NCBI GenBank assembly: GCA_913778145.1 | Contig: CAJYVI010000139.1 | Coordinates: forward strand, 1 to 35,379 | Length of the DNA: 35,379 bases | Source of the DNA: an uncultured Pseudocitrobacter sp. | GTDB lineage: Bacteria > Pseudomonadota > Gammaproteobacteria > Enterobacterales > Enterobacteriaceae | Reading direction: 5' to 3' | Part shown: piece by piece, positions 26,136-35,379 of the stretch | Layout of the letters: every line of letters begins with the position of its first letter | How positions within the stretch are numbered: position 1 is the first letter of the stretch | Notes under the pieces: model-generated | What the model was told of the DNA's origin: nothing | The model's input: only the letters and a program-made list of their open reading frames with translations | The model's database searches: none | Program-made: the position numbers and the translations under genes

Positions 26136-28928
26136 TTAGTGCGCCTGATCCCAGTTTTCACCGCTGCCCACTTCCACCAGCAATGGCACATCCAGTTTGG
26201 TGCTGTTTTCCATCAGTTCGTGGATTTTCTTCGACACGGCATCCACATCATCTTTATGCACTTCGAACACCAGTTCATCGTGTACCTGCATGATCATACG
26301 CACGCGCGGTTTTTCGCTCTCAAGCCAGGCATCGACAGCAATCATCGCACGCTTGATGATATCTGCGGCGGTACCCTGCATCGGGGCGTTGATCGCGGCA
26401 CGTTCAGCCCCGGCACGACGTGCGCCGTTGCTGGATTTGATGTCCGGGAGGTAAAGTCGACGGCCATCCAGCGTTTCAACGTAGCCCTGATCTTTCGCCT
26501 GCGCGCGGGTGCGCTCCATATATTCCATAACGCCAGGGTAACGCTCGAAGTAGAGATCCATATACTTCTGCGACTCTTTACGCGGAATGTTGAGCTGGCG
26601 AGAAAGGCCAAAAGCGCTCATGCCGTAGATCAGACCGAAGTTAATCGCCTTCGCGCTACGGCGCTGCTCGCTGCTCACGCTTTCTAACGGCAGGCCAAAT
26701 ACTTCCGCCGCCGTCGCGCGGTGAATATCTTTCCCTTCCGCAAATGCGGTCAGCAGGCCCTTATCACGCGACAGATGCGCCATAATGCGCAGCTCAATTT
26801 GCGAGTAGTCCGCAGAGACAATCACATAATCTTTCGGCGCAATAAACGCCTGGCGAATACGACGCCCCTCATCATTACGTACCGGAATGTTTTGCAGGTT
26901 CGGATCCGTTGACGAGAGACGCCCGGTTGCGGTGACAGCCTGATGATATGAGGTATGCACGCGTCCGGTTTTCGGGTTAATCATCAGCGGCAGTTTGTCG
27001 GTATAGGTGGATTTCAGCTTCGCCAGGCCGCGATATTCAAGAATAACTTTCGGCAGCGGGTAATCCAGGGCCAGTTCCTCCAGCACCTCTTCCGAGGTAG
27101 ACGGCGCGCCGCCAGGGGTTTTCTTCAGCGGCTTGATGCCCTGCTTTTCAAACAGAATAGTTTGCAGCTGCTTCGGCGAGGAGAGGTTGAACTCTTCACC
27201 GGCAACCTCGAAGGCTTTCTGCTCGAGCTCCACCAGCCGTTTCGCAATCTCCTGCGAATGTGCATGCAGCACGGCCGGGTCAATCTTCACGCCGTTGCGT
27301 TCGACGCGCGACAATACGGGTACCAGCGGCATCTCGATATTTTCAAAGACGCTCAGCGGCCCCTTCTCCTTTTGCAGCTTCGGCCACATTTTCAGATGCA
27401 GTTGCAGCGTGACGTCGGCATCTTCCGCCGCATAGCGTCCCGCTTCTTCGAGAGCGATCTGGTTAAAGGTGAGCTGTTTTTTACCTTTCCCGGCGATCTC
27501 TTCAAAGGTGATGGTTTTATGCTTCAGCCAGCGATCGGAAAGGCTATCCATGTCGTGGCGGCCCGCAACGCTATCCAGCGTGTAGGATTCCAGCATAGTG
27601 TCATAGGCAATCCCACGCAGTTCGATGCCATAGTTCGCGAGGATCCCACGGTCATATTTCAGGTTCTGCCCGACTTTCAGGCATTTTTCATCTTCCAGCA
27701 GCGGCTTGAGCAGTTCCAGCGCGCGTTCGCGGGAAATCTGTTCTGGCGCGTCAAGATAATCGTGCGCGACGGGGATATAGGCGGCAACGCCAGGTTCAAC
27801 CGCGAACGATAAACCCACCATATTCGCAGAGACGTTATCGAGGCTGTCCGTTTCCGTATCGAAAGCAAACAGCGGCGCTTTTTTCAGTTTCTCAATCCAG
27901 TCGAGCAGGGTCGCCTCGTCCAGGATCGTGACGTAGTTATCAGCACTCAGGGTGGCGGTGGTTTCGACGTCATCTTCCACCACAATGGTTTCCGCAGGTT
28001 TAGCGGCGGATTTCGTCGGCTTCGCGCCTTTCGCCTGCAACCATTTACCGGACTCAACATCGGTTATCCAGCGTTTAAACTCGTACTTTTTGAACAGGCC
28101 CAACAGTTCTTCCGCCGCTGGCGGCTGCACTTCCAGCTGTTCGCAGGTCAGTTCCAGCTCAACGTCAGTTTTGATGGTCGCGAGCTTATAGGAGAGATAG
28201 GCCACCTCTTTATTCTGTTCGAGCTTTGCGGCCATGGTTTTCGCACCACGGAAGCTTAATCCGGCGATTTTCTCCGGTTCGGCATACAGCGTATCCAGCC
28301 CGCCGAGGCCCTGAAGCAGCGCCTGCGCGGTTTTTTCGCCCACACCCGGCACGCCCGGAATGTTATCCGAGGAGTCGCCCATCAGCGCAAGGAAATCAAT
28401 GATCAGTTCCGGCGGCACGCCGTACTTGGTCACCACTTCTTCCGGGCCAAGAATAGTGTTGGTCATGGTGTTGATAAGGGTGATCCCCGGTGTCACCAGC
28501 TGTGCCATATCTTTATCGCCGGTGCTGATCAATACCGGGCGACCCGCCGCTTCCGCTTCACGCGCCAGCGTGCCGATCACGTCATCCGCTTCAACGCCCG
28601 ATACAGCCATCAGGGGCAGACCCATGGCTTTGACCATCGCGTGCAGCGGCTCGATCTGTGCACGTAGATCGTCTGGCATCGGTGGGCGATGGGATTTGTA
28701 ATCTTCAAACAGTTCGTCACGGAAGGTTTTACCCTTCGCATCAAACACCACGACTGCATGCGTCGGCTGGTATTGCAACAGCAGGCTGCGCAACATATTG
28801 AGCACGCCATACATCGCGCCGGTCGGTTCGCCTGCGCTGTTGGTAAGCGGAGGGAAAGCATGATACGCCCTGTAAAGATACGAGGAGCCATCAACGAGGA
28901 TAAGGGGATTTTCGGGGATCTGAACCAT
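26136..28928 (-). CDS. polA: DNA polymerase I
   Basis: Pol I fills gaps, removes RNA primers and supports repair. It is 930 aa against 928 in E. coli. The N-terminal 5'-3' exonuclease (about 1-300) has [18 protein letters not shown] and [12 protein letters not shown]. The 3'-5' proofreading domain has FDTETDSLD (about 355). The polymerase domain has motif [12 protein letters not shown], motif [16 protein letters not shown] and motif [12 protein letters not shown] near 883. All active-site residues I can check are present. The linker ([20 protein letters not shown]) is slightly longer than in E. coli. Spf lies downstream and two DnaA boxes lie in the upstream gap. Confidence 0.99.
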   Translation of the reverse strand: MVQIPENPLILVDGSSYLYRAYHAFPPLTNSAGEPTGAMYGVLNMLRSLLLQYQPTHAVVVFDAKGKTFRDELFEDYKSHRPPMPDDLRAQIEPLHAMVKAMGLPLMAVSGVEADDVIGTLAREAEAAGRPVLISTGDKDMAQLVTPGITLINTMTNTILGPEEVVTKYGVPPELIIDFLALMGDSSDNIPGVPGVGEKTAQALLQGLGGLDTLYAEPEKIAGLSFRGAKTMAAKLEQNKEVAYLSYKLATIKTDVELELTCEQLEVQPPAAEELLGLFKKYEFKRWITDVESGKWLQAKGAKPTKSAAKPAETIVVEDDVETTATLSADNYVTILDEATLLDWIEKLKKAPLFAFDTETDSLDNVSANMVGLSFAVEPGVAAYIPVAHDYLDAPEQISRERALELLKPLLEDEKCLKVGQNLKYDRGILANYGIELRGIAYDTMLESYTLDSVAGRHDMDSLSDRWLKHKTITFEEIAGKGKKQLTFNQIALEEAGRYAAEDADVTLQLHLKMWPKLQKEKGPLSVFENIEMPLVPVLSRVERNGVKIDPAVLHAHSQEIAKRLVELEQKAFEVAGEEFNLSSPKQLQTILFEKQGIKPLKKTPGGAPSTSEEVLEELALDYPLPKVILEYRGLAKLKSTYTDKLPLMINPKTGRVHTSYHQAVTATGRLSSTDPNLQNIPVRNDEGRRIRQAFIAPKDYVIVSADYSQIELRIMAHLSRDKGLLTAFAEGKDIHRATAAEVFGLPLESVSSEQRRSAKAINFGLIYGMSAFGLSRQLNIPRKESQKYMDLYFERYPGVMEYMERTRAQAKDQGYVETLDGRRLYLPDIKSSNGARRAGAERAAINAPMQGTAADIIKRAMIAVDAWLESEKPRVRMIMQVHDELVFEVHKDDVDAVSKKIHELMENSTKLDVPLLVEVGSGENWDQAH

Positions 28929-29297
28929 AATTTCCGTGCCTGTTTATCAGATTATGGTTAAAGGATGCCACAGACAGCATGAAAACATGAGTTTTTCGCC
29001 CCAATTACGCGAAAAGATTTGCAGATCTTCTGGATCACTCGCAAATCAAATCTGTGGATAACTTTGTGCATAGTTTTATTATGCTAATAACATGTGATCG
29101 TTCACGTCTGCACAACTCACAAATATAGTTTATTTTTCATATAGTTAAATAAAGATCATCACCTCAGTACATGAGGTGGCGACAATTTATGCTATGTGGA
29201 TATAAGCAGAGGTTATTTTTCTGCTCAGGTAAGACCCATCATAAGGTGTGTTTTCTGATAAGATCAGCCCCTTGTGCGTTTTGCCTGCGCGCGTTAA
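28929..29297. promoter_or_regulatory. Divergent polA/yihG regulatory region
   Basis: The 369-bp gap has no gene. It contains the polA leader (minus), a perfect DnaA box at 29053-29061, a second one with one mismatch at 29195-29203, and an inverted repeat CACCTCA-GTACA-TGAGGTG at 29160-29178. The stretch nearest yihG is AT-rich and probably holds its promoter. Confidence 0.6.
29053..29061 (-). promoter_or_regulatory. DnaA box upstream of polA
   Basis: The minus strand reads TTATCCACA, the high-affinity DnaA box. It is about 125 bp upstream of the polA start. DnaA has been reported to stimulate polA expression in E. coli, so a regulatory role is plausible. TGTGGATAT at 29195-29203 is a one-mismatch second box. 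Confidence 0.6.
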
Positions 29298-30230
29298 ATG
29301 ACTAACTATCTGAAAAAACTAATTATGTCGAGATTGCTTGCGGCGATAACGCTTCCAATAAGTATCGCGCTTACTATTTTACTGACCATTTTGTGTTCCG
29401 TGCCGATCATCATCGCCGGGCTTGTTAAGCTTATTTTGCCCATCCCGGCGATCTGGCGCTCAGTCTCCGTTTTTTGCAATTTCATGATGTATTGCTGGTG
29501 TGAAGGCCTGGCAGCGCTGCTGCAGCTTAACCCGCATCTGAAGTGGGAAATTGAGGGCCTGGAAAAGCTGAACAAAAAGAACTGGTATCTGCTTATCTGT
29601 AACCACCACAGCTGGGCCGATATCGTGGTGCTGTGCGTCATTTTCCGTAAGCACATCCCGATGAATAAGTATTTCCTGAAACAGCAGCTGGCCTGGGTTC
29701 CTTTTATCGGGCTTGCCTGCTGGGCGCTGGATATGCCGTTTATGCGCCGCTACTCGCACAGCTATCTTATCCGCCATCCGGAGCGCCGTGGGAAAGATGT
29801 AGAAACCACACGCCGCTCGTGCGAGAAATTTCGCACACATCCCACGACTATCGTGAATTTCGTTGAAGGCTCACGCTTTACCGAAGATAAACACCGCCAG
29901 ACCCGTTCACCGTATAAAAACCTGCTGCCACCAAAGGCAGCGGGTATTGCGATGGCGCTGGGCGTGCTGGGCGCGCAGTTCGATAAGCTGCTCGATGTGA
30001 CGCTGTGTTACCCGGAAAACAATGACAGCCCGTTCTTTGACATGCTGAGCGGCAGACTGACGCGCATCGTGGTGCATGTGAATCTGCTGCCGGTGACGGA
30101 AGAATTACACGGTGATTATGTCTCAGACAAAAACTTTAAGCGCCGTTTCCAGCAGTGGCTGAATTCGCTGTGGGAAGAGAAAGATGCGCTGCTGACGTCT
30201 CTCATTACGCCGCATTCACAGAAGAAATAA
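29298..30230 (+). CDS. yihG: Probable lysophospholipid acyltransferase YihG
   Basis: This 310-aa inner membrane protein belongs to the PlsC-like acyltransferases, which place acyl groups on lysophosphatidic acid or related lipids. The catalytic HX4D motif is NHHSWAD (His103, Asp108) and the substrate-binding motif is FVEGSRFT. Two hydrophobic segments lie at about 15-50 and 60-75. In E. coli YihG is a second PlsC-type enzyme that influences phospholipid acyl composition. Length equals E. coli YihG. It diverges from polA and converges with yihF over a long hairpin. Confidence 0.93.
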   Translation: MTNYLKKLIMSRLLAAITLPISIALTILLTILCSVPIIIAGLVKLILPIPAIWRSVSVFCNFMMYCWCEGLAALLQLNPHLKWEIEGLEKLNKKNWYLLICNHHSWADIVVLCVIFRKHIPMNKYFLKQQLAWVPFIGLACWALDMPFMRRYSHSYLIRHPERRGKDVETTRRSCEKFRTHPTTIVNFVEGSRFTEDKHRQTRSPYKNLLPPKAAGIAMALGVLGAQFDKLLDVTLCYPENNDSPFFDMLSGRLTRIVVHVNLLPVTEELHGDYVSDKNFKRRFQQWLNSLWEEKDALLTSLITPHSQKK

Positions 30231-30236
30231 TATCTT

Positions 30237-30269
30237 TATCTCGCCTCCTGAATGGCAGGAGGCGAGATA
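30237..30269. terminator. Long hairpin between convergent yihG and yihF
   Basis: TATCTCGCCTCCTG and CAGGAGGCGAGATA are perfectly complementary 14-bp arms around a 5-nt loop. It lies between the convergent stops. T-runs are poor on both sides (AAT..TAA), so it may act as a bidirectional 3'-end stabiliser or a weak terminator. Confidence 0.6.
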
Positions 30270-30275
30270 ATTAAC

Positions 30276-31745
30276 TTATTGCAGGAAACGACCACCTCGC
30301 GCCATAAACTCTTCCGCCGTCATCTCTTTGCCATTAAAGACAACGTTGCCCTGCTGATATTCAAAATCAAGCTTCGCCGCTTTGTCGTCCACGCTGATGA
30401 CATCCATCATTTTGCCTAGCGTCGTCGTATTTTTGACTTCTTTCTCTGCTTGTTTCTGAGCAGCAGCGTCATCCTTACCTTCTGCCAGCTTAACCTGCTT
30501 CGCGGTATAAGTGATGACATCCAGAGGCAGCGTGACGTTTGCCGCGATGGTTTTGACATTATGATCGACAGATTCGGTTAGCGAGCCTGGTATGAAGGTA
30601 GCTTTGGCCGGATCGGCAATAGCGATATTCAGATTGGCGGTCATTTCGCCTTTCTCATTTTTCCAGCTAATAGGGAATTTGATGACAGGTTCGCTTTTCT
30701 GGATATTGGCAATATACTTCTCAAGCAGTTTCAAACTGACCTCGCCCAGCGCGTCTTCATCTTCACTTAGCGCAGGATTCGCCACCATAGCCTTACTCAG
30801 TTCCGCATTGTATTCAGTGAACAACTGGCGAAGCGCGACAGGGTCAAGATTCTCTACGATCAGCGCAAATTTACCGCTTCCCAGATTCTGTTTTTCACGA
30901 ATCAAATCCTTGATGCCATATTCCTGGGTGTAGTTAATGTGTTTTTTATCACTGGATAAAGCCAGCGCCGTCGTTCCAGTGAATGCATTAACCTGTACTA
31001 AATCTTTGCCATTAGCATTTATCCGAATGTTATTCAATGAGACATCCGCACTCCCAACGGGAATATCGTCATTTACCTTATGACCAGTTGATGTGATAGT
31101 CATTGAATCTGAATAAATTTTAACGTCGTTGCTATCCTGGCTAATAACGATATTTTTTAATTGCCCATTAACCTGCACATCATCAAACGATAATTTATCG
31201 CCAGATAAATTAAATTCGCCACCGTCAAAAGCAAACGTCGTTTTGGTATCTGAATAGGACGCCGGTGCTACGACAATCTGAGTCGCCAGTGATTTATCAT
31301 AACTTGCACGAATATTTGCATCGATTGGCGAGCGCCCTTTAGCCGCATCAAAGAGCGGTTTTGTGATCTCACCGTTAACCAGCGACACGTTCATGGCCGC
31401 CATTGCTGGCCCGAGGTTTCCTTTTGCCAGTGAGGAAAGCGGGAAAGGCCCATGGTCAACATCGACATTAAACGCGATGTTCTGCCCGGCTTTAATGCCG
31501 CTGGCTTCTGCGCCATGTTCAAACGTCAGCACCACCTGAAAATGAGAACTCAGTAAGCCGCTGGAAATTGCTTTGTAGCTTAATGTCATCCCCATTTGAG
31601 ATGATTTCGCTTTACTGGCCTGATTAAACGAAGAAACAAATTCGGCAACTTTTGGTTCGATCTGTTTTCCGGTATACCATGCGCTTCCCATCCAACATAC
31701 ACCCAAAGCAACTACTACGCCCGCCGCTACGACACTCTTTTTCAT
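30276..31745 (-). CDS. yihF: DUF945 family protein YihF
   Basis: This 489-aa protein of unknown function is similar to E. coli YihF (476 aa) and related to YdgA. It has an N-terminal membrane anchor or signal (VVAAGVVVALGVCWMGSAWY, about residues 5-24), then a long mixed region rich in beta-type sequence with no catalytic motif I recognise, probably periplasmic. The ATG at 31745 is chosen because AGGGA lies 8 nt upstream; an in-frame ATG three codons earlier overlaps that ribosome binding site. Base composition is more AT-rich than its neighbours in the middle part (about 31000-31300). Confidence 0.9.
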   Translation of the reverse strand: MKKSVVAAGVVVALGVCWMGSAWYTGKQIEPKVAEFVSSFNQASKAKSSQMGMTLSYKAISSGLLSSHFQVVLTFEHGAEASGIKAGQNIAFNVDVDHGPFPLSSLAKGNLGPAMAAMNVSLVNGEITKPLFDAAKGRSPIDANIRASYDKSLATQIVVAPASYSDTKTTFAFDGGEFNLSGDKLSFDDVQVNGQLKNIVISQDSNDVKIYSDSMTITSTGHKVNDDIPVGSADVSLNNIRINANGKDLVQVNAFTGTTALALSSDKKHINYTQEYGIKDLIREKQNLGSGKFALIVENLDPVALRQLFTEYNAELSKAMVANPALSEDEDALGEVSLKLLEKYIANIQKSEPVIKFPISWKNEKGEMTANLNIAIADPAKATFIPGSLTESVDHNVKTIAANVTLPLDVITYTAKQVKLAEGKDDAAAQKQAEKEVKNTTTLGKMMDVISVDDKAAKLDFEYQQGNVVFNGKEMTAEEFMARGGRFLQ

Positions 31746-31856
31746 GACAATCATCCCTAATAAATATGTTGGGATATTATATAAAAGAATATCTGGAGCC
31801 TGTATATTTGTTGGGCTTAAATGCGAATTATCAGAATGTGTTTATCCATCGAGTAT

Positions 31857-31886
31857 AAAAAAGGCCCGCAATAATTTGCGAGCCTT
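31857..31886 (-). terminator. Intrinsic terminator of dsbA
   Basis: On the minus strand AAGGCTCGCAA and TTGCGGGCCTT pair (one T-G pair) around ATTA and are followed by TTTTTTATA. It lies about 20 bp after the dsbA stop. Confidence 0.85.
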
Positions 31887-31904
31887 ATATATTATTAATT
31901 AAAC

Positions 31905-32528
31905 TTATTTTTTCTCAATAAGTTGTTTTACCGTGTCAGCATACTGCTGAACAAAGATTTCCATGGTGCTGGCGTCCATACCCTGCGGGTTCAGCTGATA
32001 TTTGCCGTTAACAAACATTGCCGGTACGCCTTGCAGTTGCAGGTCAGCAGCCGCTTTTTCCTGCTGCGCTACCAGGGATTTCACCACAAAGCTGTTCCAT
32101 GCGGCATCGTATTCTTCGCCTTTTACGCCAGCATCGACGAACACCTTACGGATATCAGCAACATTCTGAACAGTCTGTTTTTTCTGAATAGCTTCAAACA
32201 TCGGGGCAGTGATTTTATCTTCCACGCCCAGCGCCATCGCAACCGCCCACGCCTGAGTCAGGTCTTTGCCCAACGGGCCCAGGAACTCAACATGGTATTT
32301 AGTCATTTTGGTGCCTTCCGGCAGTTTCTGTTTCACGGTATCGGAAACATGCAGCACTTCTTCGAACTGATAGCAGTGCGGGCAGTAGAACGAGAAGAAC
32401 TCCAGCACCTGCGGCTCGCCGGCGACCGGTTTTTCGAGGGTGGTGTATTGTTTGCCGTCGGTAATCTGAGCAGCGGAAGCGCTGAATGCCAGAATCATAC
32501 CTGCCAGCGCAAGCCAAATCTTTTTCAT
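31905..32528 (-). CDS. dsbA: Periplasmic thiol:disulfide oxidoreductase DsbA
   Basis: DsbA introduces disulfide bonds into exported proteins and is re-oxidised by DsbB. It is 207 aa against 208 in E. coli. Residues 1-19 are a signal peptide ([19 protein letters not shown]). The active site is CPHC (Cys49 and Cys52 of the precursor), and the cis-proline segment is [15 protein letters not shown] precedes the ATG. It lies 27 bp after srkA, with which it is cotranscribed in E. coli under Cpx control; a CpxR box lies upstream of srkA. A terminator follows. Confidence 0.98.
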   Translation of the reverse strand: MKKIWLALAGMILAFSASAAQITDGKQYTTLEKPVAGEPQVLEFFSFYCPHCYQFEEVLHVSDTVKQKLPEGTKMTKYHVEFLGPLGKDLTQAWAVAMALGVEDKITAPMFEAIQKKQTVQNVADIRKVFVDAGVKGEEYDAAWNSFVVKSLVAQQEKAAADLQLQGVPAMFVNGKYQLNPQGMDASTMEIFVQQYADTVKQLIEKK

Positions 32529-32555
32529 AACGAATTCTCTCCTGAATATGTCAAA

Positions 32556-33542
32556 TTAATACATTGGCGTTAACTGAAGAGGGGGTTCCTGAAGAACCTT
32601 CACCTGCTCAATAAATATCGAAATCTGCCGCAGCCAGAAATCTTCCCCGGTAAGCCAGGGGAAATTCTGAGGAAACGCAGGGTCATCCCAGCGCCTGATA
32701 ATCCACGCAAGATAATAAACCAATCGCATCGCGCGTAAAGGCTCAATGAGCGCCAGCTCATCCAGATTGAAATTGCTGAACTCCTCATAGGCTTCAACAA
32801 TCATCTCCATCTGCATCCGCTGCTCGGCACGATCGCCATTCAGCAGCATCCACAGATCCTGTACGGCGGGGCCGGTACGCGCATCATCCAAATCAACAAA
32901 CAGCGGCCCGTCACGCCAGAGAATATTCCCCGCATGGCAATCACCGTGCAGACGCAGCGTGTTAAAGCGACCGTGCCACTGTGCCATCACCGCGTCAAAG
33001 AGATCGTCAGTCGCTTTCAGAAAACGTGCTTTCAACGCGGCGGGAACCAACGCAGAATGCTCAAAAACGGCGCGCGGTTCAATAAGATACTCTTTCACGC
33101 CGATTTCCGGACGGGCAATAAAGCGAGACTTACGGCCCGTTTGGTGCAAACGGCCCAGATACCGCCCAACCCACTCCATTTGATCCAGATTATCGGATTC
33201 AAACTGACGACCACCGAGGCTTGGGAATACAGCGAAATAAAACCCCTGATGGGTTAGCAGCGTTTGGTTGCTGAAAGCGATGGGAGCAGCAACAGGCACT
33301 TCATCATTAAGAAGTTCCTGGGCAAAGTGATGTTCTTCCAGAATTTGGTCAGCCGACCAGCGTTCGGGGCGATAGAACTTCACCACCATACGGCGGCGAT
33401 CTTCATCCTGAAATTGATAAACCCGGTTTTCATAGCTGTTTAACGGGGTAAGGCCAGAATCCACCCGAATACCTTGATCGAATAATGCATCAATGATGGT
33501 ATCCGGATGTAATGTCTGAAAAGTGAAAGCCTTGTCGTTCAT
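32556..33542 (-). CDS. srkA: Stress response kinase A (YihE/RdoA)
   Basis: SrkA is a Ser/Thr protein kinase with a choline-kinase-like fold that protects cells from stress-induced death downstream of Cpx signalling. It is 328 aa, as in E. coli. The catalytic loop is LHGDCHAGN (Asp201, Asn206) and the metal site is VDLDDA (Asp217). The N-terminal lobe has VVKFYRPERW with the ATP-binding lysine near residue 55. It precedes dsbA by 27 bp. A -10 (TATAGT, 33564-33559) with a poor -35 and a CpxR box fit an activated promoter. Confidence 0.97.
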   Translation of the reverse strand: MNDKAFTFQTLHPDTIIDALFDQGIRVDSGLTPLNSYENRVYQFQDEDRRRMVVKFYRPERWSADQILEEHHFAQELLNDEVPVAAPIAFSNQTLLTHQGFYFAVFPSLGGRQFESDNLDQMEWVGRYLGRLHQTGRKSRFIARPEIGVKEYLIEPRAVFEHSALVPAALKARFLKATDDLFDAVMAQWHGRFNTLRLHGDCHAGNILWRDGPLFVDLDDARTGPAVQDLWMLLNGDRAEQRMQMEMIVEAYEEFSNFNLDELALIEPLRAMRLVYYLAWIIRRWDDPAFPQNFPWLTGEDFWLRQISIFIEQVKVLQEPPLQLTPMY

Positions 33543-33608
33543 CCTGCCAATCCGACTAACTATACGAATAGTTCAGGATATCATTTCGTAGCGCTTTCAG
33601 CGGCTGTG

Positions 33609-33623
33609 CTTACAACCTTTTAC
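33609..33623 (-). promoter_or_regulatory. CpxR box of the srkA-dsbA promoter
   Basis: The minus strand reads GTAAA-AGGTT-GTAAG, one mismatch from the CpxR consensus GTAAA-N5-GTAAA. It overlaps the yihD stop codon and lies roughly 60-70 bp upstream of the predicted srkA transcript start. CpxR controls the yihE-dsbA operon in E. coli. Confidence 0.75.
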
Positions 33624-33889
33624 TCTTTAATCACACCGCGGGCGCGTAATAGCGCGGTTTTAAAGTCTTCTTCGTAATCTTTCTGAATTCCAGGGATCAC
33701 GGCGTCTTTTGCCGAGTCACGCATTTTCAGGTGATAGATCAGAATATCATCCGTTAAATCCGCCAGTTCACCCTCATAACCTGACTCCTTCGCCAGTTTC
33801 TGCAAAAATTGCATCAGGTTCAGTTCCGGCTCTTTCTGCCAGGCTGGCTGGAGGAGTTCAATAACTTCATTGAGACGTTTACATTTCAT
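33620..33889 (-). CDS. yihD: YihD, DUF1040 family protein
   Basis: This 89-aa protein has the E. coli YihD length and is mostly helical and acidic ([45 protein letters not shown]). The function is unknown; I see no catalytic motif, signal peptide or membrane segment. AAGGAG lies 8 nt before the ATG at 33889. It is divergent from mobA and followed after 77 bp by srkA; its stop overlaps the CpxR box of that gene. Confidence 0.93.
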   Translation of the reverse strand: MKCKRLNEVIELLQPAWQKEPELNLMQFLQKLAKESGYEGELADLTDDILIYHLKMRDSAKDAVIPGIQKDYEEDFKTALLRARGVIKE

Positions 33890-33957
33890 GGTCGTGCTCC
33901 TTACTCTTGATTAACACACGGTAGCAGGGTCAAACCCACAATAAAAGAGGCGATATA

Positions 33958-34530
33958 GTGAATATAACGGGTGTGGTGCTGGCGGGCGGTAAAGCGTCAC
34001 GAATGGGCGGGCAGGATAAGGGGTTGGTAACACTGCACGGGAAACCGCTGTGGCGACATGTGGCGGATCGTTTACAGCCGCAGGTGAGCACCGTGGCGAT
34101 CAGCGCTAACCGCAATATTTCGGTGTATCAAGCCAGTGGTTTTCCCGTTTATCAGGATACACTTGCCGATTTTCCGGGGCCGCTGGCCGGGATGGCCTCT
34201 GTCATCAGGCAAGCCGAGGGCGAGTGGTTCCTGTTCTGCCCCTGTGATACGCCGTTCATTCCTACCCATCTGGCTGAGCGTCTACAATCCCAGCGTAATG
34301 AGGCGCCGGTGGTGTGGGTTCACGATGGCGATCGCGATCATCCGGCAATCGCGTTAGTTCACCGCAGAATCGCTGCAGATATTGAAGCTTATCTTGCACG
34401 TGGCGATCGCCGGGTGATGGTCTTTATGCGTGAGGCAGGCGGGCACGCAGTGGACTTTAGCGATTGCCGGGATGCGTTCAGTAACGTGAATACGCAGGAA
34501 GATTTGGCCTGGTATGAGGCGCATTCATGA
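33958..34530 (+). CDS. mobA: Molybdenum cofactor guanylyltransferase MobA
   Basis: MobA attaches GMP from GTP to molybdenum-molybdopterin, forming the bis-MGD cofactor used by FdoG and other DMSO-reductase family enzymes. The N-terminal nucleotide-binding motif is [16 protein letters not shown] (about 8-23), and CPCDTPF (near 96) carries the metal-binding Asp. A GTG at 33958 is the start, with AGAGG 9 nt upstream, giving 190 aa (E. coli 194). Its stop overlaps the mobB start by 4 nt. It diverges from yihD. Confidence 0.96.
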   Translation: MNITGVVLAGGKASRMGGQDKGLVTLHGKPLWRHVADRLQPQVSTVAISANRNISVYQASGFPVYQDTLADFPGPLAGMASVIRQAEGEWFLFCPCDTPFIPTHLAERLQSQRNEAPVVWVHDGDRDHPAIALVHRRIAADIEAYLARGDRRVMVFMREAGGHAVDFSDCRDAFSNVNTQEDLAWYEAHS

Positions 34531-35033
34531 TTCCCTTATTAGCGATAGCGGCATGGAGCGGAACCGGGAAGACTACGCTACTTAAGCAGTTGATCCCCGT
34601 ACTATGTCAGCGCGGGATACGTCCGGGGCTTATAAAGCATACGCACCACAATATGGATGTGGATAAACCGGGCAAGGATAGCTATGAATTGCGTAAGGCT
34701 GGCGCGGCACAGACGCTGGTCGCCAGCACGCAGCGCTGGGCGCTGATGACGGAGACGCCGGAGGAAGAGGAGCTGGATCTCGTATTCCTGGCCAGCAGAA
34801 TGGACGCATCAAAGCTGGATTTAATTCTGGTAGAGGGATTCAAGCATGAGGAGATCGCGAAGATTGTGTTGTTTCGCGAGGATGCCGGGCATCAGCCAGA
34901 AGAACTGGTGATCGATCAGCATGTTATCGCGATGGCCAGTGATGTTTCGCTTAGCGTGGATGTGCCGTTATTGGATATAAATGATGTTGAGGGGATAGCG
35001 GATTTTGTTGTGCGGTGGATGCGGGTGTTGTGA
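34527..35033 (+). CDS. mobB: Molybdopterin-guanine dinucleotide biosynthesis adapter MobB
   Basis: MobB is a GTP-binding partner of MobA; it enhances but is not required for MGD formation. The P-loop is [11 protein letters not shown] (about 9-19), followed by [18 protein letters not shown] and VEGFKHEE. From the ATG at 34527, overlapping the mobA stop, it has 168 aa. The E. coli protein (175 aa) starts a few residues earlier, so this form lacks its short N-terminal lead. A REP and the terminators of the rRNA operon lie downstream on the other strand. Confidence 0.95.
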   Translation: MIPLLAIAAWSGTGKTTLLKQLIPVLCQRGIRPGLIKHTHHNMDVDKPGKDSYELRKAGAAQTLVASTQRWALMTETPEEEELDLVFLASRMDASKLDLILVEGFKHEEIAKIVLFREDAGHQPEELVIDQHVIAMASDVSLSVDVPLLDINDVEGIADFVVRWMRVL

Positions 35034-35047
35034 GTTATGCGCGCGGT

Positions 35048-35083
35048 GTTGCCCGGTGGCGCTTGCGCTTACCGGGCCTACAG
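35048..35083. repeat. REP element after mobB
   Basis: TTGCCCGGTGGCGCTTGCGC followed by TTACCGGGCCTACA is a typical REP hairpin with the TTGCCCGG/CCGGGC stem. It sits 15 bp after the mobB stop and probably stabilises the mobAB 3' end. Confidence 0.88.
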
Positions 35084-35120
35084 TGTGCACCGCATCCGGC
35101 TTGTTTTTTTTCGCACCAGC

Positions 35121-35149
35121 GCAAAAAGGCCATCCTTTCGGATGGCCTT
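35121..35149 (-). terminator. rRNA operon terminator T2
   Basis: AAGGCCATCC and GGATGGCCTT (35126-35135 and 35140-35149) form a 10-bp stem with loop TTTC, followed on the minus strand by TTTGCGC. The order and spacing match rrnB T2 of E. coli. Confidence 0.9.
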
Positions 35150-35284
35150 CTGCTTTATTTGATGCCTGGCAGTTTATGGCGGGCGTCCTGCCCGCCACCC
35201 TTCGGGCCGTTGCTTCGCAACGTTCAAATCCGCTCCCGGCGGATTTGTCCTACTCGGGAGAGCGTTCACCGACAAACAACAGAT

Positions 35285-35322
35285 AAAACAAAAGGCCCAG
35301 TCTTTCGACTGAGCCTTTCGTT
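35285..35322 (-). terminator. rRNA operon terminator T1
   Basis: AAAGGCTCAGTC and GACTGGGCCTTT pair around GAAA on the minus strand and are followed by TGTTTTATC. This is the classical rrnB T1-type terminator just after the 5S gene. The 135 bp between T1 and T2 contain the inverted repeats usual for this spacer and no gene. Confidence 0.95.
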
Positions 35323-35329
35323 TTATTTG

Positions 35330-35379
35330 ATGCCTGGCAGTTCCCTACTCTCGCATGGGGAGGCCCCACACTACCATCG
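35330..35379 (-). rRNA. rrf: 5S ribosomal RNA, 3' end (partial)
   Basis: The last 50 bases are the complement of a 5S rRNA 3' end: CGATGGTAGTGTGGGG, then CCTCCCCATGCGAGAGTAGG, then GAACTGCCAGGCAT. One C replaces the T of the E. coli GGGGTCTCCCC segment. The rest of the gene and the rRNA operon continue beyond the right edge. Position next to mobAB corresponds to rrnA in E. coli. Confidence 0.97.

Noticed and set aside
35160..35176. Second copy of the 5S 3'-end sequence (TGATGCCTGGCAGTT)
   Set aside because: This short repeat lies in the normal spacer between rrn terminators T1 and T2 and is present in E. coli rrnB; it is not another 5S gene.
1..35379. CRISPR array, tRNA genes, prophage or insertion sequence
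   Set aside because: No regularly spaced repeats, transposase, integrase or tRNA-like cloverleaf was found; the only mobile-type elements are REP/BIME and ERIC.

Overview
The window is chromosomal DNA from an enterobacterium of the family Enterobacteriaceae. Gene order closely follows the Escherichia coli fdhD to rrnA region, and protein lengths match the E. coli orthologues almost residue for residue: FdoG 1016, BipA 607, GlnA 469, NtrC 469, HemN 457 and SrkA 328 aa. Several details (two toxin-antitoxin modules, an added esterase, no sulfoquinovose cluster, an intergenic ERIC element) point to a relative such as Enterobacter, Citrobacter, Leclercia or Lelliottia rather than E. coli. The genus cannot be fixed from this sequence alone.

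Layout. 1-125: start of a small secreted DUF1471-like protein, cut by the window edge. 254-7031: the aerobic respiratory formate dehydrogenase locus, with fdhD on the minus strand diverging from fdoG-fdoH-fdoI-fdhE. fdoG contains an in-frame UGA (selenocysteine 196) followed by a SECIS hairpin. 7100-9762: an accessory block with a RelE/HigB-2-like toxin and XRE antitoxin, an HSL-family esterase, and a HigBA module. 9763-12642: the overlapping run yihX-yihY-dtd-fabY (minus). 12774-15829: yihL-yihM-yihN (minus), in which yihM is a pseudogene with an amber codon and a frameshift. 16020-17843: typA/bipA. 17844-22295: the nitrogen-control operon glnA-glnL-glnG, with its NtrC sites, sigma-54 promoter, GlnZ 3'UTR region and glnL promoter. 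22302-24041: BIME, hemN, a possible 47-aa membrane peptide and a 127-bp ERIC element. 24076-25988: yihI, CsrC sRNA, yihA/engB and Spot 42 sRNA. 26136-35033: polA, yihG, yihF, srkA-dsbA with a CpxR box, yihD and mobA-mobB. 35121-35379: the T1/T2 terminators and the 3' end of a 5S rRNA gene on the minus strand, at the rrnA position.

How the genes work together. FdhD (sulfur transfer), FdoGHI and FdhE form and mature one Tat-exported enzyme. GlnL/GlnG sense nitrogen and drive glnA through the NtrC sites in this window. SrkA and DsbA share a probable Cpx-controlled transcript. MobA/MobB serve the molybdenum cofactor that FdoG needs. CsrC and Spot 42 are global post-transcriptional regulators. No wholly new multi-gene system is evident. 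The least explained items are the TA/esterase block with its regulatory palindromes, the small peptide whose start lies inside an ERIC element, a candidate YihL operator, and the two lesions in yihM.
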